41,952 nt of DNA from Rhabdochromatium marinum (GTDB lineage: Bacteria > Pseudomonadota > Gammaproteobacteria > Chromatiales > Chromatiaceae). The stretch covers positions 1-41,952 of the forward strand of contig NZ_NRRS01000030.1 in assembly GCF_016583795.1 (NCBI RefSeq), read 5' to 3'. The notes under the pieces were generated by a model. It did not search any database, was not told the origin of the DNA, and saw only the letters and a list, made by a program, of their open reading frames with translations. The translations under genes were made by a program, and so were the position numbers. Each line of letters starts with the position of its first letter. Within the stretch, counting starts at the first letter, position 1. Below are positions 9,752 to 17,845 of this stretch, one piece after another.

Positions 9752-10672
9752 ATGAGCATGGCCGACCGCGACGGCGTGATTTGGTATAACGGCGAACTGG
9801 TGCCCTGGCGCGACGCCCAGACCCATGTTCTGACCCACACATTGCACTATGGCATGGGCGTCTTCGAGGGGGTGCGGGCGTATGCCACTGAACGCGGCCC
9901 GGCGATTTTCCGCCTACCCGAGCACACCGAGCGGCTGTTTAATTCCGCGCATATCCTGGGCATGCAGCTGCCCTATGACCGCGACACCCTAAACGAAGCC
10001 CAGCGCCTTGCGGTGAGTGAAAATAACCTGTCCTCGGCCTACATTCGTCCAATGGCCTTCTACGGCTCCGAGGGCATGGGACTGCGTGCCGACAACCTGC
10101 AAGTGCATGTAATTGTTGCTGCCTGGGACTGGGGCTCTTATTTGGGTGAGGACAACATTAAGCACGGCATTCGGGTGCGGGTGTCCTCCTTTACCCGCCA
10201 TCATGTCAATGTGACCATGTGCCGGGCCAAGGCCAATGGCAACTACATGAACTCCATGATGGCGCTGCAAGAGGCCCTGCGTGATGGCTATGACGAAGCC
10301 ATTCTGCTTGATACTCAGGGCAATGTGATGGAGGGCAGCGGGGAGAACATTTTCCTGGTGCGCGATGGTGAGCTGTTCACGCCGGATCTCACCTCAGCGC
10401 TCGATGGCATTACCCGCAAAACCGTCATCACACTCGCCGAGGAACTTGGTCTGCGGGTGACGGAAAAGCGCATTACTCGCGATGAAGTCTATATTGCCGA
10501 TGAGGCTTTCTTTACCGGTACGGCGGCTGAAGTCACTCCGATTCGCGAGGTGGACGGGCGCGTCATTGGTCAAGGTGGGCGCGGCCCGATCACCGAACAG
10601 CTACAAAGCCGTTATTTTGCTATCGTCCAGGGCCGCGACTCTAACTACGACCACTGGCTGCATTGGATTTAG
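9752..10672 (+). CDS. ilvE: Branched-chain amino acid aminotransferase
   Basis: 306 residues from the ATG at 9752, which follows GGAGA. The frame is open further upstream, but the homologous N-terminus begins here (MSMADRDGVIWYNGELVPW). This class IV PLP enzyme transfers the amino group between glutamate and the keto acids of leucine, isoleucine and valine. Visible landmarks are HYGMGVFEGVRAY, the lysine in CRAKANGNYMNSM that should form the PLP aldimine, and EGSGENIFLV in the cofactor phosphate region. It directly follows glnE on the same strand, and both serve nitrogen metabolism. A D-amino acid transaminase is unlikely given these motifs. Confidence 0.96.
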   Translation: MSMADRDGVIWYNGELVPWRDAQTHVLTHTLHYGMGVFEGVRAYATERGPAIFRLPEHTERLFNSAHILGMQLPYDRDTLNEAQRLAVSENNLSSAYIRPMAFYGSEGMGLRADNLQVHVIVAAWDWGSYLGEDNIKHGIRVRVSSFTRHHVNVTMCRAKANGNYMNSMMALQEALRDGYDEAILLDTQGNVMEGSGENIFLVRDGELFTPDLTSALDGITRKTVITLAEELGLRVTEKRITRDEVYIADEAFFTGTAAEVTPIREVDGRVIGQGGRGPITEQLQSRYFAIVQGRDSNYDHWLHWI

Positions 10673-10711
10673 GCCACAGCGAATATCGATACAACAGGAA
10701 GCAACGCCCGA

Positions 10712-10972
10712 TTGAATCCTATGGAAACCATTGAACTTCCCTTCGCATCTAACCCGCCGGACAACCTGGCTGGGGCACAGCCGTCGCAACCAACGCCGAT
10801 TAAGGTACAGGCAGGTGATTTACCGCTCAGCTGCCCGCGCCCGGAAGATCAACTCTGGAACCTGCATCCGCGTGTCTATCTGCCGATTGAGCAGGCACCA
10901 GATCGCCGCGTGGTCTGCCCCTATTGCGGGGCGGTGTATGAACTTGAGGGCGAGGTGGAGTCGGCGCATTAA
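10712..10972 (+). CDS. Small CHCC-type zinc-finger protein
   Basis: About 86 residues. A CPR motif, an HPRVYLPI segment and a terminal CPYCGAVYEL match the zf-CHCC family (Cys, His, Cys, Cys ligands) related to the NDUFS6 zinc-binding tail. In proteobacteria such genes often sit next to ilvE, as here. The start is ambiguous: AGGAAG at 10696 lies 10 bases before a TTG at 10712 and 19 bases before an ATG at 10721, so the TTG start is favoured. The role is not established; metal binding is inferred from the ligand pattern. Confidence 0.85.
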   Translation: MNPMETIELPFASNPPDNLAGAQPSQPTPIKVQAGDLPLSCPRPEDQLWNLHPRVYLPIEQAPDRRVVCPYCGAVYELEGEVESAH

Positions 10973-11026
10973 GTGCGCTTTGTTCGCTAAATGTGATTGG
11001 TTTGACTGGATTTGAAGCAGCGCGGA

Positions 11027-11740
11027 TTATGCATCCGGTGACGGGGCACGGAAGCGCAGGAAAAAGTTCTTGTGCAACCAGGCGGCGTCATCCATCAGGC
11101 GAAACCCGGCGGACTCGACCTCTTTGATGACCTGCGCCTTCCCGGCGCGCACATGTCCCTGAGTCCAGGCCGATGCAACCGCCGGATCGGTGCGGAAGTC
11201 GATAATGGCCAGAATGCCACCGGGACGCAGCGCCTGCTTGATCGCAGCCAGCATCGCATGCGGAAACTCAAAGTGATGATAGCTGTCGGCGGTAAAGACC
11301 AGGTCGACACTGTTGTCCGGCAAGCCGAGATGCTGCTGATCATTGTGCACGGTGGTAATCTGGCTCAGGTCCGCTTGTGTGGCGCGTTCATCAATCGCCT
11401 CAAGAAAAGGTTGTGAAATATCGACCGCATAGACCCGGCCCGTCGGCCCCACCGCCTGTGCAAACAACAGGCTGAAAAATCCGCTGCCCGCTCCAACATC
11501 CGCCACCACTTGACCGGGTTGCAGATCAAGTGCCTGCACAATGGCCTGGCGTTGAGCATAGAGTTCGCGCCCATCGCGCTCGAAGGTATCGCGCCAAAAA
11601 TCTGGATCGGCCTCCAGATAATAGCTGTTCATCGCTGGACTCAGCACCCGCCCGGCATCAGGGCTGGTCTCCTCAGCCGCGCGTGCCGGAATAGCCAGCA
11701 ACAGCGCCACCATCACCGTCACCAGGGCGGCGAGGGTCAT
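11027..11740 (-). CDS. Exported class I SAM-dependent methyltransferase
   Basis: 237 residues from the ATG at 11740, which has AAGGAG eight bases upstream. The reading frame continues to 12094, but that part overlaps the divergent gene and lacks a better start. The N-terminus (ALVTVMVALLLAIPARAAE) is a convincing signal peptide with an AxA cleavage site. The mature part carries the Rossmann SAM motif VVADVGAGSGFFSLLFA, the acidic YAVDIS, and a later LRPGGILAIIDF, all typical of class I methyltransferases. Export of such an enzyme is unusual, because SAM is cytoplasmic; periplasmic members of this type are known only as predicted proteins to me. The substrate is unknown. Confidence 0.85.
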   Translation of the reverse strand: MTLAALVTVMVALLLAIPARAAEETSPDAGRVLSPAMNSYYLEADPDFWRDTFERDGRELYAQRQAIVQALDLQPGQVVADVGAGSGFFSLLFAQAVGPTGRVYAVDISQPFLEAIDERATQADLSQITTVHNDQQHLGLPDNSVDLVFTADSYHHFEFPHAMLAAIKQALRPGGILAIIDFRTDPAVASAWTQGHVRAGKAQVIKEVESAGFRLMDDAAWLHKNFFLRFRAPSPDA

Positions 11741-11797
11741 CGCTAGCGCTCCTTGTATTTGCCCGACTTGCTTGTCACAACCTCTGGTCATTGCTTC

Positions 11798-12388
11798 ATG
11801 CCTCTGCATACTGGAAGACTGCTGTTTGCACCCGAGAATCCCACTGAAGCACCGCCTTGGGAACCGCTGCGCGCGGCGTTGAGCGAAGCCGGCTTGCTGG
11901 GTGAAACACTCCCCCCGGAGCGACTGCAAGCCGCCGCATCTGGCACTCTGGGCTATGCTCCGGGCGCACACTTTTTTGATTATGTGGCCTTTACTGGCTG
12001 CGCCGTCAACCTCAATACGGCGGATGCAACAACCGGCTCCTTGGGCTGCCATCTGCGCCTGAACCCACCCTGCCCGGAATCGCACTTTTTGCACGGACGC
12101 AATAGCCGCCCACCACGCTGCCCAAACTGCCGCAAGCCACTCACCGACTGGTCAGCATCGCTACAGCAGGGCCGTTGGCAAGCGCAAGCGCCGCTGCGAT
12201 GTGCAGCCTGCGGGCAAAGTCACCCGGCTTGGCAGTGGGACTGGCGCAGACAAGCTGGCTTTGCACGCCTGACGCTGACCATCGAAGAAGTCTTCCCCGG
12301 CGAGGCGACGCCGCTGCCGCCGTTGTTACTCCTGTTGCAGCAGGCCAGTGGCGGACTCAGCTGGCAGTGGTTTGCGGTTCAGGATTGA
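11798..12388 (+). CDS. Zinc-ribbon protein of unknown function
   Basis: 196 residues from the ATG at 11798 (MPLHTGRLLFAPENP); a TTG at 11753 would add 15 residues but would lie almost on the divergent gene's start. Two CxxC knuckles, CPNCRKPL and CAACGQ, about 35 residues apart, suggest one zinc ribbon in the middle. A Trp-rich segment (WQWDWRRQ) and a C-terminal hydrophobic stretch follow. I do not recognise the family. It is divergent from the exported methyltransferase with under 60 bases between starts, and convergent with the DNA methyltransferase. Confidence 0.75.
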   Translation: MPLHTGRLLFAPENPTEAPPWEPLRAALSEAGLLGETLPPERLQAAASGTLGYAPGAHFFDYVAFTGCAVNLNTADATTGSLGCHLRLNPPCPESHFLHGRNSRPPRCPNCRKPLTDWSASLQQGRWQAQAPLRCAACGQSHPAWQWDWRRQAGFARLTLTIEEVFPGEATPLPPLLLLLQQASGGLSWQWFAVQD

Positions 12389-12490
12389 ACGGCGCACAGT
12401 AGAATCCATTTCCTCATTATGCATCACCCTTCCGAGGGTTCCTTTCTAGTAAAAAATCACGCGGGACGGTATATTTAATCAATCCCATTG

Positions 12491-12512
12491 GAGCCTTTAA
12501 TTGAAAAGGCTC
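12491..12512. terminator. Hairpin at the end of convergent genes
   Basis: Perfect 8-bp inverted repeat GAGCCTTT-N6-AAAGGCTC that covers the stop codon of the DNA methyltransferase. There is no uridine tract on either side, so it may be a transcript-end stabiliser or a weak bidirectional terminator rather than a full intrinsic terminator. Confidence 0.5.
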
Positions 12513-13447
12513 ATCTGAGGTTGGGTTTTCGCCTGATTAGGCATCCGTTGTTGATTTTCCGAGGGTAAATTAAGGGCAGCTCCCTTGAATTGCGGATACA
12601 GAATCGAGAGTCTCCGAATATTATATTCGAGCGCGGAAAAGTATTCGTCATCGATTTCAATCCCAATCGCGTCATAGCCCACAGCCCGGCAGGCGGCAAT
12701 GGTCGATCCTGAACCGCAGAAAGGATCTAAAATGTGGCCAATGCCCAAGGGTAAAAGGCTTCGAACTAACAAGCGTAGCCAGTGCTGCGGTTTGATGGTG
12801 GGATGATCCGAGATCGACTCCTCTACAGTTGGTGTTTTTGCGCTCTGGATAATGTCCGGGAAAGGTTGATCGACGTTCAGGCGACGCAAAGCGCCAACCC
12901 CCCATTTACGCAGGTTTGCGGCCACGGTTTTTTCCGAAATTGGTTTGCGGAAGAGCATCCACGGTTCATAGGCTCCGCGTGGCGTGACGCAGACCTCGGG
13001 GAATTCCGCTTCCGCCAGTTTGGGGCGATCGCCGCCGCGAAACCCTCGGTAGAGGCGCATGATCGCGCCGCGCACCTCAAACCCAGCCTCGGCCATGCCT
13101 CCTTGCACTAAATGTTGCAGCATGGGGGTTCCAGCCAGATAGACATGAGCCCCCGGCATCAGCACCGGGATGAGCGCTTTCCCGAATTCCCGAAAGTAGG
13201 TTTGGACATGTTCGCGATCTTTGGTAGTCAGGGTTGTAAAACGTGGCAGGGGCGCCCGTTGACTACCCCCGATGGTGGGTGGCAGACGCCATACTCCGCC
13301 TTTGCCACTGCGGAGCTTGGCCATCTCGTTGGGGAGAAATTCGACGATGCCGAAAGGTGGGTCAGTGCAAACGCCATGAATACTCTTAGCCGGCTGATCG
13401 CGCAGCCAGCAAAAGCAGTCAGCGTGATAGAGTTCTTGATTTGGCAT
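12497..13447 (-). CDS. Beta-class site-specific DNA methyltransferase
   Basis: 316 residues. The catalytic motif IV is DPPFG at residues 29-33, and the SAM-binding motif I, DPFCGSGST, comes late at about residue 243, preceded by HPTIKPQHWLRLLVR. The order IV then I defines the beta class. DPPF points to N6-adenine methylation; N4-cytosine cannot be excluded. It should protect the host from the endonuclease encoded divergently 61 bases away, so together they form a type II restriction-modification system. The start at 13447 overlaps the -35 box proposed for the nuclease gene. Base composition looks lower in GC than the housekeeping genes around it, consistent with horizontal acquisition. Recognition sequence unknown. 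Confidence 0.92.
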   Translation of the reverse strand: MPNQELYHADCFCWLRDQPAKSIHGVCTDPPFGIVEFLPNEMAKLRSGKGGVWRLPPTIGGSQRAPLPRFTTLTTKDREHVQTYFREFGKALIPVLMPGAHVYLAGTPMLQHLVQGGMAEAGFEVRGAIMRLYRGFRGGDRPKLAEAEFPEVCVTPRGAYEPWMLFRKPISEKTVAANLRKWGVGALRRLNVDQPFPDIIQSAKTPTVEESISDHPTIKPQHWLRLLVRSLLPLGIGHILDPFCGSGSTIAACRAVGYDAIGIEIDDEYFSALEYNIRRLSILYPQFKGAALNLPSENQQRMPNQAKTQPQMSLFN

Positions 13448-13468
13448 GAGGAGAGTTTCGTCTATAGT
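13441..13468 (+). promoter_or_regulatory. Candidate promoter of the endonuclease gene
   Basis: TTGGCA (13441-13446) and TATAGT (13463-13468) are separated by 16 bases, each one mismatch from the sigma-70 consensus. The -35 box overlaps the first codons of the divergent methyltransferase. Transcription would start near 13475, leaving a leader of about 34 bases before the nuclease ATG. Confidence 0.5.
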
Positions 13469-13488
13469 TGAAAGACTGTCAAAGAGTG

Positions 13489-13508
13489 GGCCGGTAAACT
13501 AGCCGGCC
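13489..13508. promoter_or_regulatory. Inverted repeat abutting the endonuclease start codon
   Basis: GGCCGG-N8-CCGGCC, perfect 6-bp arms, ending on the base before the ATG at 13509. It takes the place where a ribosome binding site should be, and no good Shine-Dalgarno is seen. It could be an operator for the HTH domain of the nuclease itself, an RNA hairpin limiting its translation, or both. These are inferences from position. Confidence 0.5.
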
Positions 13509-14396
13509 ATGAAGCAAGCACAAAGGATCATCGGCGCCTGCATCCGAGCGCTCCGCGAGCAGAGGGGTTTGTCGCTTGAAGCTCTGGCGGCCAAGGCGGC
13601 CATCAGCTATCAGTACCTTTCGGGTGTCGAGACCGGCAAGGAAAATTTCAGTGTGCAAGTTCTGGAGTCCTTGGCGCGAGCGCTTGATGTCCAGGTTCAG
13701 GTGCTTATCATCGCGGCGTATGAAGGTATTGCGCAAGCGTCGGTTCCTCGTCTCGAAGCGCGCTTTTTTCGTCCCTCTACGCCCTTGCCGTTGGGTTTAA
13801 AGATTCAACATATCGATGCAGCAGCCAACCTCGCCCAGTCCATTATTTACCGGATCAACCGCAATCTGCGCCAAGAGATCGGCCAACCTTTACAAGCACT
13901 GATTCAAGGAAACAATTTTTCTGGCCTTGTCTCGAATGTCTTGACGAATGCTTTTGATCAGTGTTCTCCCTACAAACACAATCACGATCAGCGCTATCCG
14001 GACTTAATCTACGCTGAAGGTGCTCCCGGCGGCGTTGGATTGGAGGTCAAAACAACGATCAACGTTGGCAAAGGGGGAGAAAGTCACAACGGACATGGCG
14101 GATGGCATCTTGTCGGTTGTTATCGCTTTCTCGAAACAGGCGATATACAGTTTATCCACTTGATGTTCGCGCAGCTCAATGGGCATCAACATGAGCAGCC
14201 CGATTGGAGTTATCTGGGAAGCCGGGTGAACGCTACAACAGGAAGTCGACGCACCGAAACCTATACTACGACCCTGACCGGGACAACGAAATTGCGTGAC
14301 GGCTCGGTTTATCTCGATACTCGGAGCGTCAATCCTTCCAGATGGCGTCAGGCGCGTGACGGGGAGATACCTGCCTGGTCTATTTTTGCGGAATGA
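13509..14396 (+). CDS. HTH-fused PD-(D/E)xK restriction endonuclease
   Basis: 295 residues. Residues 7-62 form an XRE/Cro-type helix-turn-helix (IRALREQRGLSLEALAAK, then SYQYLSGVETGKEN), like the controller proteins of restriction-modification systems. The C-terminal part has P164-D165 and E179-V180-K181 (YPDL, then GLEVKTT), a PD-(D/E)xK nuclease active site. The gene diverges from a DNA methyltransferase, so the best reading is a type II restriction enzyme that carries its own controller domain and may repress its own and the methylase promoter. The HTH could instead serve in target recognition. No frameshift is seen. Assignment to a named endonuclease family is not possible by eye. Confidence 0.82.
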   Translation: MKQAQRIIGACIRALREQRGLSLEALAAKAAISYQYLSGVETGKENFSVQVLESLARALDVQVQVLIIAAYEGIAQASVPRLEARFFRPSTPLPLGLKIQHIDAAANLAQSIIYRINRNLRQEIGQPLQALIQGNNFSGLVSNVLTNAFDQCSPYKHNHDQRYPDLIYAEGAPGGVGLEVKTTINVGKGGESHNGHGGWHLVGCYRFLETGDIQFIHLMFAQLNGHQHEQPDWSYLGSRVNATTGSRRTETYTTTLTGTTKLRDGSVYLDTRSVNPSRWRQARDGEIPAWSIFAE

Positions 14397-15271
14397 AAGA
14401 TGGCTGGCTTATGGTTATGTGTTCGCTTTTTGGTAAAGGTTCACCATTCTGATTGCGATGCTAGGCTTGGGTTCGAGGCCGAGCCGGCTGGCGTGACGCG
14501 CGTAGAGCCAACAACCAGGTTTACTGGTTTCTGGCCTAATCGGTGGAAATCAGCAGGTTTTCTAAAACGATGCGGTTGACTTTCTGCTCGATTTTGAGGT
14601 GCAACGGGCGCTTGGGAATGTGGCCACAACCCGGAAAGCAAACAAAGGCAGCGACCCCACGTTTCTGTGAAACCACTTAATCCTTCTTTGGCCAGTGGCG
14701 GCCAGCAAGGAGCGTAGGGCACTATTTGCGAGCACTGAGGTTTAAAAAGGGAACGGAAAAATCACGACCCGTCCGGTTGCAAATGCGCCCATGCCGCATC
14801 CTCCTCGGATTTTAGCCAGTATTCCGCCAGGGCGGGTTCATTCAAGTATGCCTTTTTGTTGAGCTGTGCAATCGGCGTGAAAAAGTTAATGGTAATCCTG
14901 TCGCCACTTTGCACCACCCTGCCGGAAAAATCGATCAGGCTCATCGGATCGCTTTGGGTCCACGCCCAGTGCGGATGAATAACAGGCCACTAAACAGCTG
15001 TCACGTGACGTGACAAAAAGCCAATATTTAGTAGGCCGAGAGGTTTGGCAACTCACGGCGCATCAACTCCCAACGGCTGTAGAGCAGTAACAGCGCATGT
15101 TGGTGGAATTGAACCAAGCGATCTGCCACGCCATGCCATGAGGGATGCGCCAGTGACGGTTGGTGTGTTTATGCTGGCCGTGCTTCGCCTTGCTCGCTCC
15201 AATGTTACGGGCGTGAAGCTCCGTGTGATAATCTAACCCAAGGGATTAGCTAACCCCAAAGAACGGCTGAG
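14397..15271. other. Gene-poor, probably degraded region
   Basis: There is no convincing complete gene. Two fragments look protein-like on the minus strand. 14762-14944 has ITINFFTPIAQLNKKAYLNE, and its frame continues upstream without a start until a stop near 14995. 14536-14676 is a 46-codon GTG frame with KIEQKVNRIVLENLLISTD as its tail. The base composition is mixed and unlike the photosynthesis genes. GTCACGTGAC at 15000-15009 is a perfect palindrome followed by another GTGAC. The most likely reading is remnants of former accessory genes beside the restriction-modification system. Confidence 0.45.
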
Positions 15272-15448
15272 ATGATCGTCAAGGTTGTTGGAGCTATTCG
15301 CGGTTATGGCTTGGGGACCATCAAGGCGACCACGGGTGTGGCGACGGCGGTGATGGGCAGCGATAGCCGGCTTGATCCCGTGCCAAGTCTCCTGAACTGT
15401 AAAACACAACCCGGTATCGCTCTGCGAAGGCTTTTAGACGCTCCATGA
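15272..15448 (+). CDS. Possible small ORF coupled to the SulP transporter
   Basis: 58 codons starting ATG at 15272 ([20 protein letters not shown]) and ending in a TGA that overlaps the SulP ATG as ATGA. The overlap is the main argument that it is translated, because it would couple expression of the transporter. The Shine-Dalgarno is weak and I see no known domain. It may be only a leader frame. Confidence 0.3.
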   Translation: MIVKVVGAIRGYGLGTIKATTGVATAVMGSDSRLDPVPSLLNCKTQPGIALRRLLDAP

Positions 15449-16926
15449 AATCCCTGCGCCAGGATTGGCTGTCCAATATTCCCAATGATTTGCTTGCCGG
15501 CCTGGTGGTTGCGCTTGCGCTCATCCCCGAGGCGATCGCCTTTTCGATTATCGCGGGTGTGGATCCGCGTGTCGGGCTCTATGCGGCCTTCTGTATTGCC
15601 ACGGTAACGGCCTTTGTGGGCGCGCGTCCGGGCATGATTTCTGCCGCTACCGGGGCCATGGCGCTGTTGATGATTGGGCTGGTCAAGGAGCACGGGTTGC
15701 AGTATCTACTGGCAGCCACTGTGCTGACTGGCGTGCTGCAGATGCTGGCCGGTGCGCTGCGCCTCGGCAATCTGATGCGCTTTGTGTCGCGCTCGGTGGT
15801 CACTGGTTTCGTCAATGCCCTGGCGATTTTAATCTTTATGGCGCAGCTCCCGGAGCTGACCCACGAGGGGGTGACCTGGGAGGTCTATGCTCTGGTGGTG
15901 GCCGGGCTGGCGATTATCTATCTGTTTCCGCTGCTGACTAAGGCGATCCCGTCGCCCCTGGTGACCATTCTCCTGCTGACCGGGGTCACCATGTATCTGG
16001 GGTTGGATGTGCGTACCGTAGGTGATATGGGCCACCTTCCCGACAGTCTGCCGGTGTTCCTGTTGCCAGACATTCCGCTGACGCTGGAAACGCTCCAGAT
16101 TATCCTGCCGGTCTCTGTCACCCTGGCAGTGGTTGGACTGCTTGAGTCGCTGATGACGGCGACCATCGTTGATGATCTGACCGACTCCAGCAGCAACAAG
16201 AATCGCGAATGCGTGGGGCAGGGACTGGCCAATGTCGCGGCTGGCTGTCTGGGCGGCATGGCCGGCTGCGCCATGATCGGTCAGTCGGTGATTAATGTGA
16301 AATCTGGCGGGCGTGGGCGCCTGTCCACGCTGGTGGCCGGCGTCTTTTTGCTGCTGTTGGTGGTGTTTGCCGGCGACTGGGTGGCGCAAATTCCCATGGC
16401 GGCGCTGGTGGCGGTGATGATCATGGTGTCCATCGGCACCTTCAACTGGGCTTCAATCCGCAATCTGCGTGAGCATCCGCTCGGGGCCAATGTGGTAATG
16501 ATCGCGACTGTGGTGGTGGTGGTGGCCACACATGACCTGGCAAAAGGTGTCCTGGTGGGCGTGCTGCTGTCAGGGTTCTTCTTTGCCCACAAGGTTGGGC
16601 AGGTGCTGCACATCAGCTCGGTGTCGCTGGAGGAAGGTCGCACCCGTGCCTATCTGGTCACTGGACAAGTGTTCTTTGCATCAGCGGATCGTTTCGTGGC
16701 GTCCTTCGATTTCAAAGAAGTGATTGAACGAGTCCGTATTGATGTCAGTCGCGCGCATTTTTGGGACATTACCGCTGTGAGTGCGCTCGATAAGGTGGTG
16801 ATTAAGTTCCGCCGCGAGGGGACTGAAGTTGAGGTGATCGGTCTGAATGAGGCCAGTGCCACCCTGATTGATAAGTTTGCGGTGCACGACAAGCCCGATG
16901 CCGTTGAGCGCCTGATGGATCACTGA
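15445..16926 (+). CDS. SulP-family anion transporter with STAS domain
   Basis: 493 residues. The N-terminal block with [20 protein letters not shown] and [12 protein letters not shown] is the SulP signature, followed by about ten hydrophobic helices to residue 400. A C-terminal STAS domain contains the [19 protein letters not shown] segment. Members carry sulfate, bicarbonate or other anions across the inner membrane; which one cannot be told from sequence. In a purple sulfur autotroph both sulfate export or uptake and bicarbonate uptake make sense. A two-domain universal stress protein follows after 19 bases, a pairing seen elsewhere with SulP carriers, so they are probably one operon. Confidence 0.92.
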   Translation: MKSLRQDWLSNIPNDLLAGLVVALALIPEAIAFSIIAGVDPRVGLYAAFCIATVTAFVGARPGMISAATGAMALLMIGLVKEHGLQYLLAATVLTGVLQMLAGALRLGNLMRFVSRSVVTGFVNALAILIFMAQLPELTHEGVTWEVYALVVAGLAIIYLFPLLTKAIPSPLVTILLLTGVTMYLGLDVRTVGDMGHLPDSLPVFLLPDIPLTLETLQIILPVSVTLAVVGLLESLMTATIVDDLTDSSSNKNRECVGQGLANVAAGCLGGMAGCAMIGQSVINVKSGGRGRLSTLVAGVFLLLLVVFAGDWVAQIPMAALVAVMIMVSIGTFNWASIRNLREHPLGANVVMIATVVVVVATHDLAKGVLVGVLLSGFFFAHKVGQVLHISSVSLEEGRTRAYLVTGQVFFASADRFVASFDFKEVIERVRIDVSRAHFWDITAVSALDKVVIKFRREGTEVEVIGLNEASATLIDKFAVHDKPDAVERLMDH

Positions 16927-16945
16927 CTTGCAAGGGATTTTCTCC

Positions 16946-17812
16946 ATGCACAACGACGAAGACAAAATCCTGGCATGTGTTGATCACTCGCACTATGCCG
17001 ATACCGTGGCCGACGCGGCGGCCTGGGCGGCGCGCCGGCTCAATGCGCCCTTGGAGTTGCTGCATCTGCTGGCGCGGCACCCTGAGGTCGCCAATGGCCG
17101 CGATCGCAGTGGCGCCATCGGGGTCAATGCTCAGCAGCATTTGCTCGAAACCCTGGCCGAAGAAGATGCCGCGCGCGGGCGTGATGCGCGCGAGCAGGGA
17201 CGGGTGTTTCTCAATACCTTGCGCCAGCGCGCGCTCCAGGCCGGGGTGGTGGCGCCGGATGTGCGGCAGCGCTACGGCGATCTTGAAGAAACCCTGGTTG
17301 AGCAGCAGTCACAGGTGCGCCTTTTCGTGTTGGGGCGCCGGGGGGAGTCGGCGGAGACCACGCAGCGCGATCTGGGACGCAATGTCGAGCGGGTGGTGCG
17401 GGCGCTGAAGAAACCGATTCTGGCGGTTACCGAGCAGTTTCGTGAACCGCGTCAGGTGATGATCGCCTTCGATGGGGGTAGCATCACCCGGCGCGGGGTG
17501 GAACTGGTCGCTGGGAGTTCGCTGTTTCGCGATCTGCCGGTGCATCTGCTGATGTCCGGCAAGGCGAACCGTGATGGCGCCAAGCAGCTTGACTGGGCAC
17601 GCGCCACCTTGGAGCAGGCCGGCTTTACCGCATCCGCTGACCTCATCCCTGGCGATGCCGAGCGGGTGATTGCCCAATCGGTGCGTGATCGCGAGATTGA
17701 CATGCTGATCATGGGCGCCTATGGCCACTCGCCACTGCGTACCCTGTTGTTTGGCAGCAAGACCTCGGACTTGCTGCGCGCGGCGCGTATTCCCACCCTG
17801 TTGATTCGCTGA
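16946..17812 (+). CDS. Tandem universal stress protein (UspA family)
   Basis: 288 residues from the ATG at 16946, preceded by AAGGGA; a TTG at 16928 is less likely. Two Usp domains are present. The first starts ILACVDHSHYADTVADAAAW, and the second starts near residue 172 with VMIAFDGG. The second domain keeps the ATP-binding pattern G-x2-G-x9-G-S (MGAYGHSPLRTLLFGS); the first has a weaker version (LGRRGES). It directly follows the SulP carrier and probably acts in the cytoplasm as a nucleotide-dependent regulator or partner of it. That role is inference from context. Confidence 0.9.
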   Translation: MHNDEDKILACVDHSHYADTVADAAAWAARRLNAPLELLHLLARHPEVANGRDRSGAIGVNAQQHLLETLAEEDAARGRDAREQGRVFLNTLRQRALQAGVVAPDVRQRYGDLEETLVEQQSQVRLFVLGRRGESAETTQRDLGRNVERVVRALKKPILAVTEQFREPRQVMIAFDGGSITRRGVELVAGSSLFRDLPVHLLMSGKANRDGAKQLDWARATLEQAGFTASADLIPGDAERVIAQSVRDREIDMLIMGAYGHSPLRTLLFGSKTSDLLRAARIPTLLIR

Positions 17813-17845
17813 TGCGTTGTTAATCCGCTGCTTGAGTCCAGGCGG

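Noticed and set aside
12491-12512. Full intrinsic terminator after the DNA methyltransferase
   Set aside because: The stem is perfect but no T-run follows on either strand, so it is listed only as a hairpin.
15045-15236. 63-codon plus frame in the gene-poor strip
   Set aside because: No ribosome site, no protein-like pattern, and the opposite strand looks equally open.
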